From JALHST01 sp038316335 (GTDB taxonomy: Bacteria > Bacteroidota > Bacteroidia > Flavobacteriales > Flavobacteriaceae), in the NCBI GenBank assembly GCA_038316335.1, contig JBBQAM010000028.1:1-52892 (forward strand): a stretch of 52,892 bases of DNA, given 5' to 3'. The position numbers were made by a program, and so were the translations under genes. Under the pieces are notes generated by a model. That model had not been told where the DNA came from. It saw only the letters and a list, made by a program, of their open reading frames with translations, and made no database searches. Position 1 is the stretch's first letter. The number at the start of each line of letters is the position of its first letter. Shown here one piece after another: positions 52,865 to 52,892 of the stretch.

Positions 52865-52892
52865 GTATTTATTCCACTTAGCTTTTTTTGAA
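52865..52892. other. Window end
   Basis: 28 bases after the last stop, with nothing recognised; the tra operon probably continues to the right. Confidence 0.3.

Overview
The window comes from a member of the Bacteroidota, most likely a marine or soil Flavobacteriaceae. The evidence is moderate-to-low GC, Bacteroidota -7 boxes of the TAnnTTTG type, few Shine-Dalgarno sites, lipoproteins with Ser next to the lipidated Cys, and a CTnDOT-like tra gene order. It shows the edge of a chromosomal island and most of an integrative conjugative element (ICE) inserted at a tRNA-Asp gene.

Left part (1-2923): a small-molecule detoxification neighbourhood with a truncated cupin gene, an aldo/keto reductase, a cyclophilin-like lipoprotein gene broken by one amber codon, and a secreted alpha/beta esterase. 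At 3036-3100 lies a decayed 3' end of tRNA-Asp with its terminator.

Middle island (3100-13718), bounded by two tRNA-Asp remnants: a chimeric cyclase/DUF6010-like gene, an 8-cysteine metallothionein-like micro-ORF followed by a 22-bp-arm hairpin, a DUF2147 gene, a complete RND efflux operon (TolC, membrane fusion protein, HAE1-type pump), a TPR esterase gene split by an opal codon, and a GlxA-type AraC regulator. Three promoters in this island share the same two-half-site operator (GTCC repeats 21 bp apart, 5' of a TAnnTTTG-like box). This looks like a small regulon, probably of the AraC gene at 12479.

ICE (from about 13806 to beyond the right edge): a tRNA-Asp remnant as left attachment site, phased repeats and a tyrosine integrase. 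Then come a three-gene cargo operon (Panacea-like/DUF488 protein, unknown protein, HNH protein) and a large methylase-helicase fusion with two partner genes on the minus strand. Two primase-like Toprim-type genes, a DUF3945 gene, a VirD4-like coupling protein and an XRE-YhcG nuclease pair follow. An AT-rich cargo pocket (33472-37895) holds an orphan gene, a serine-recombinase fragment and a Dam methylase / membrane protein / DGQHR operon. Next are relaxase genes mobA-mobB, an oriT-like region with a duplicated structured element, and the mating apparatus traE-traF-traG-traI-traJ-traK-traM-traN-traO. The window ends with a giant lipoprotein made of about eight TraQ/DUF3872-like repeats.

The integrase excises and inserts the element, MobA/MobB with the coupling protein present DNA, and the Tra proteins build the channel. 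The pockets at 15627-18153, 32018-33471 and 33697-37610 carry what look like anti-phage or anti-plasmid cargo. The best candidates for undescribed systems are the Dam-membrane protein-DGQHR operon and the DUF488-unknown-HNH operon. No search or alignment was run; family names are from motif recognition.
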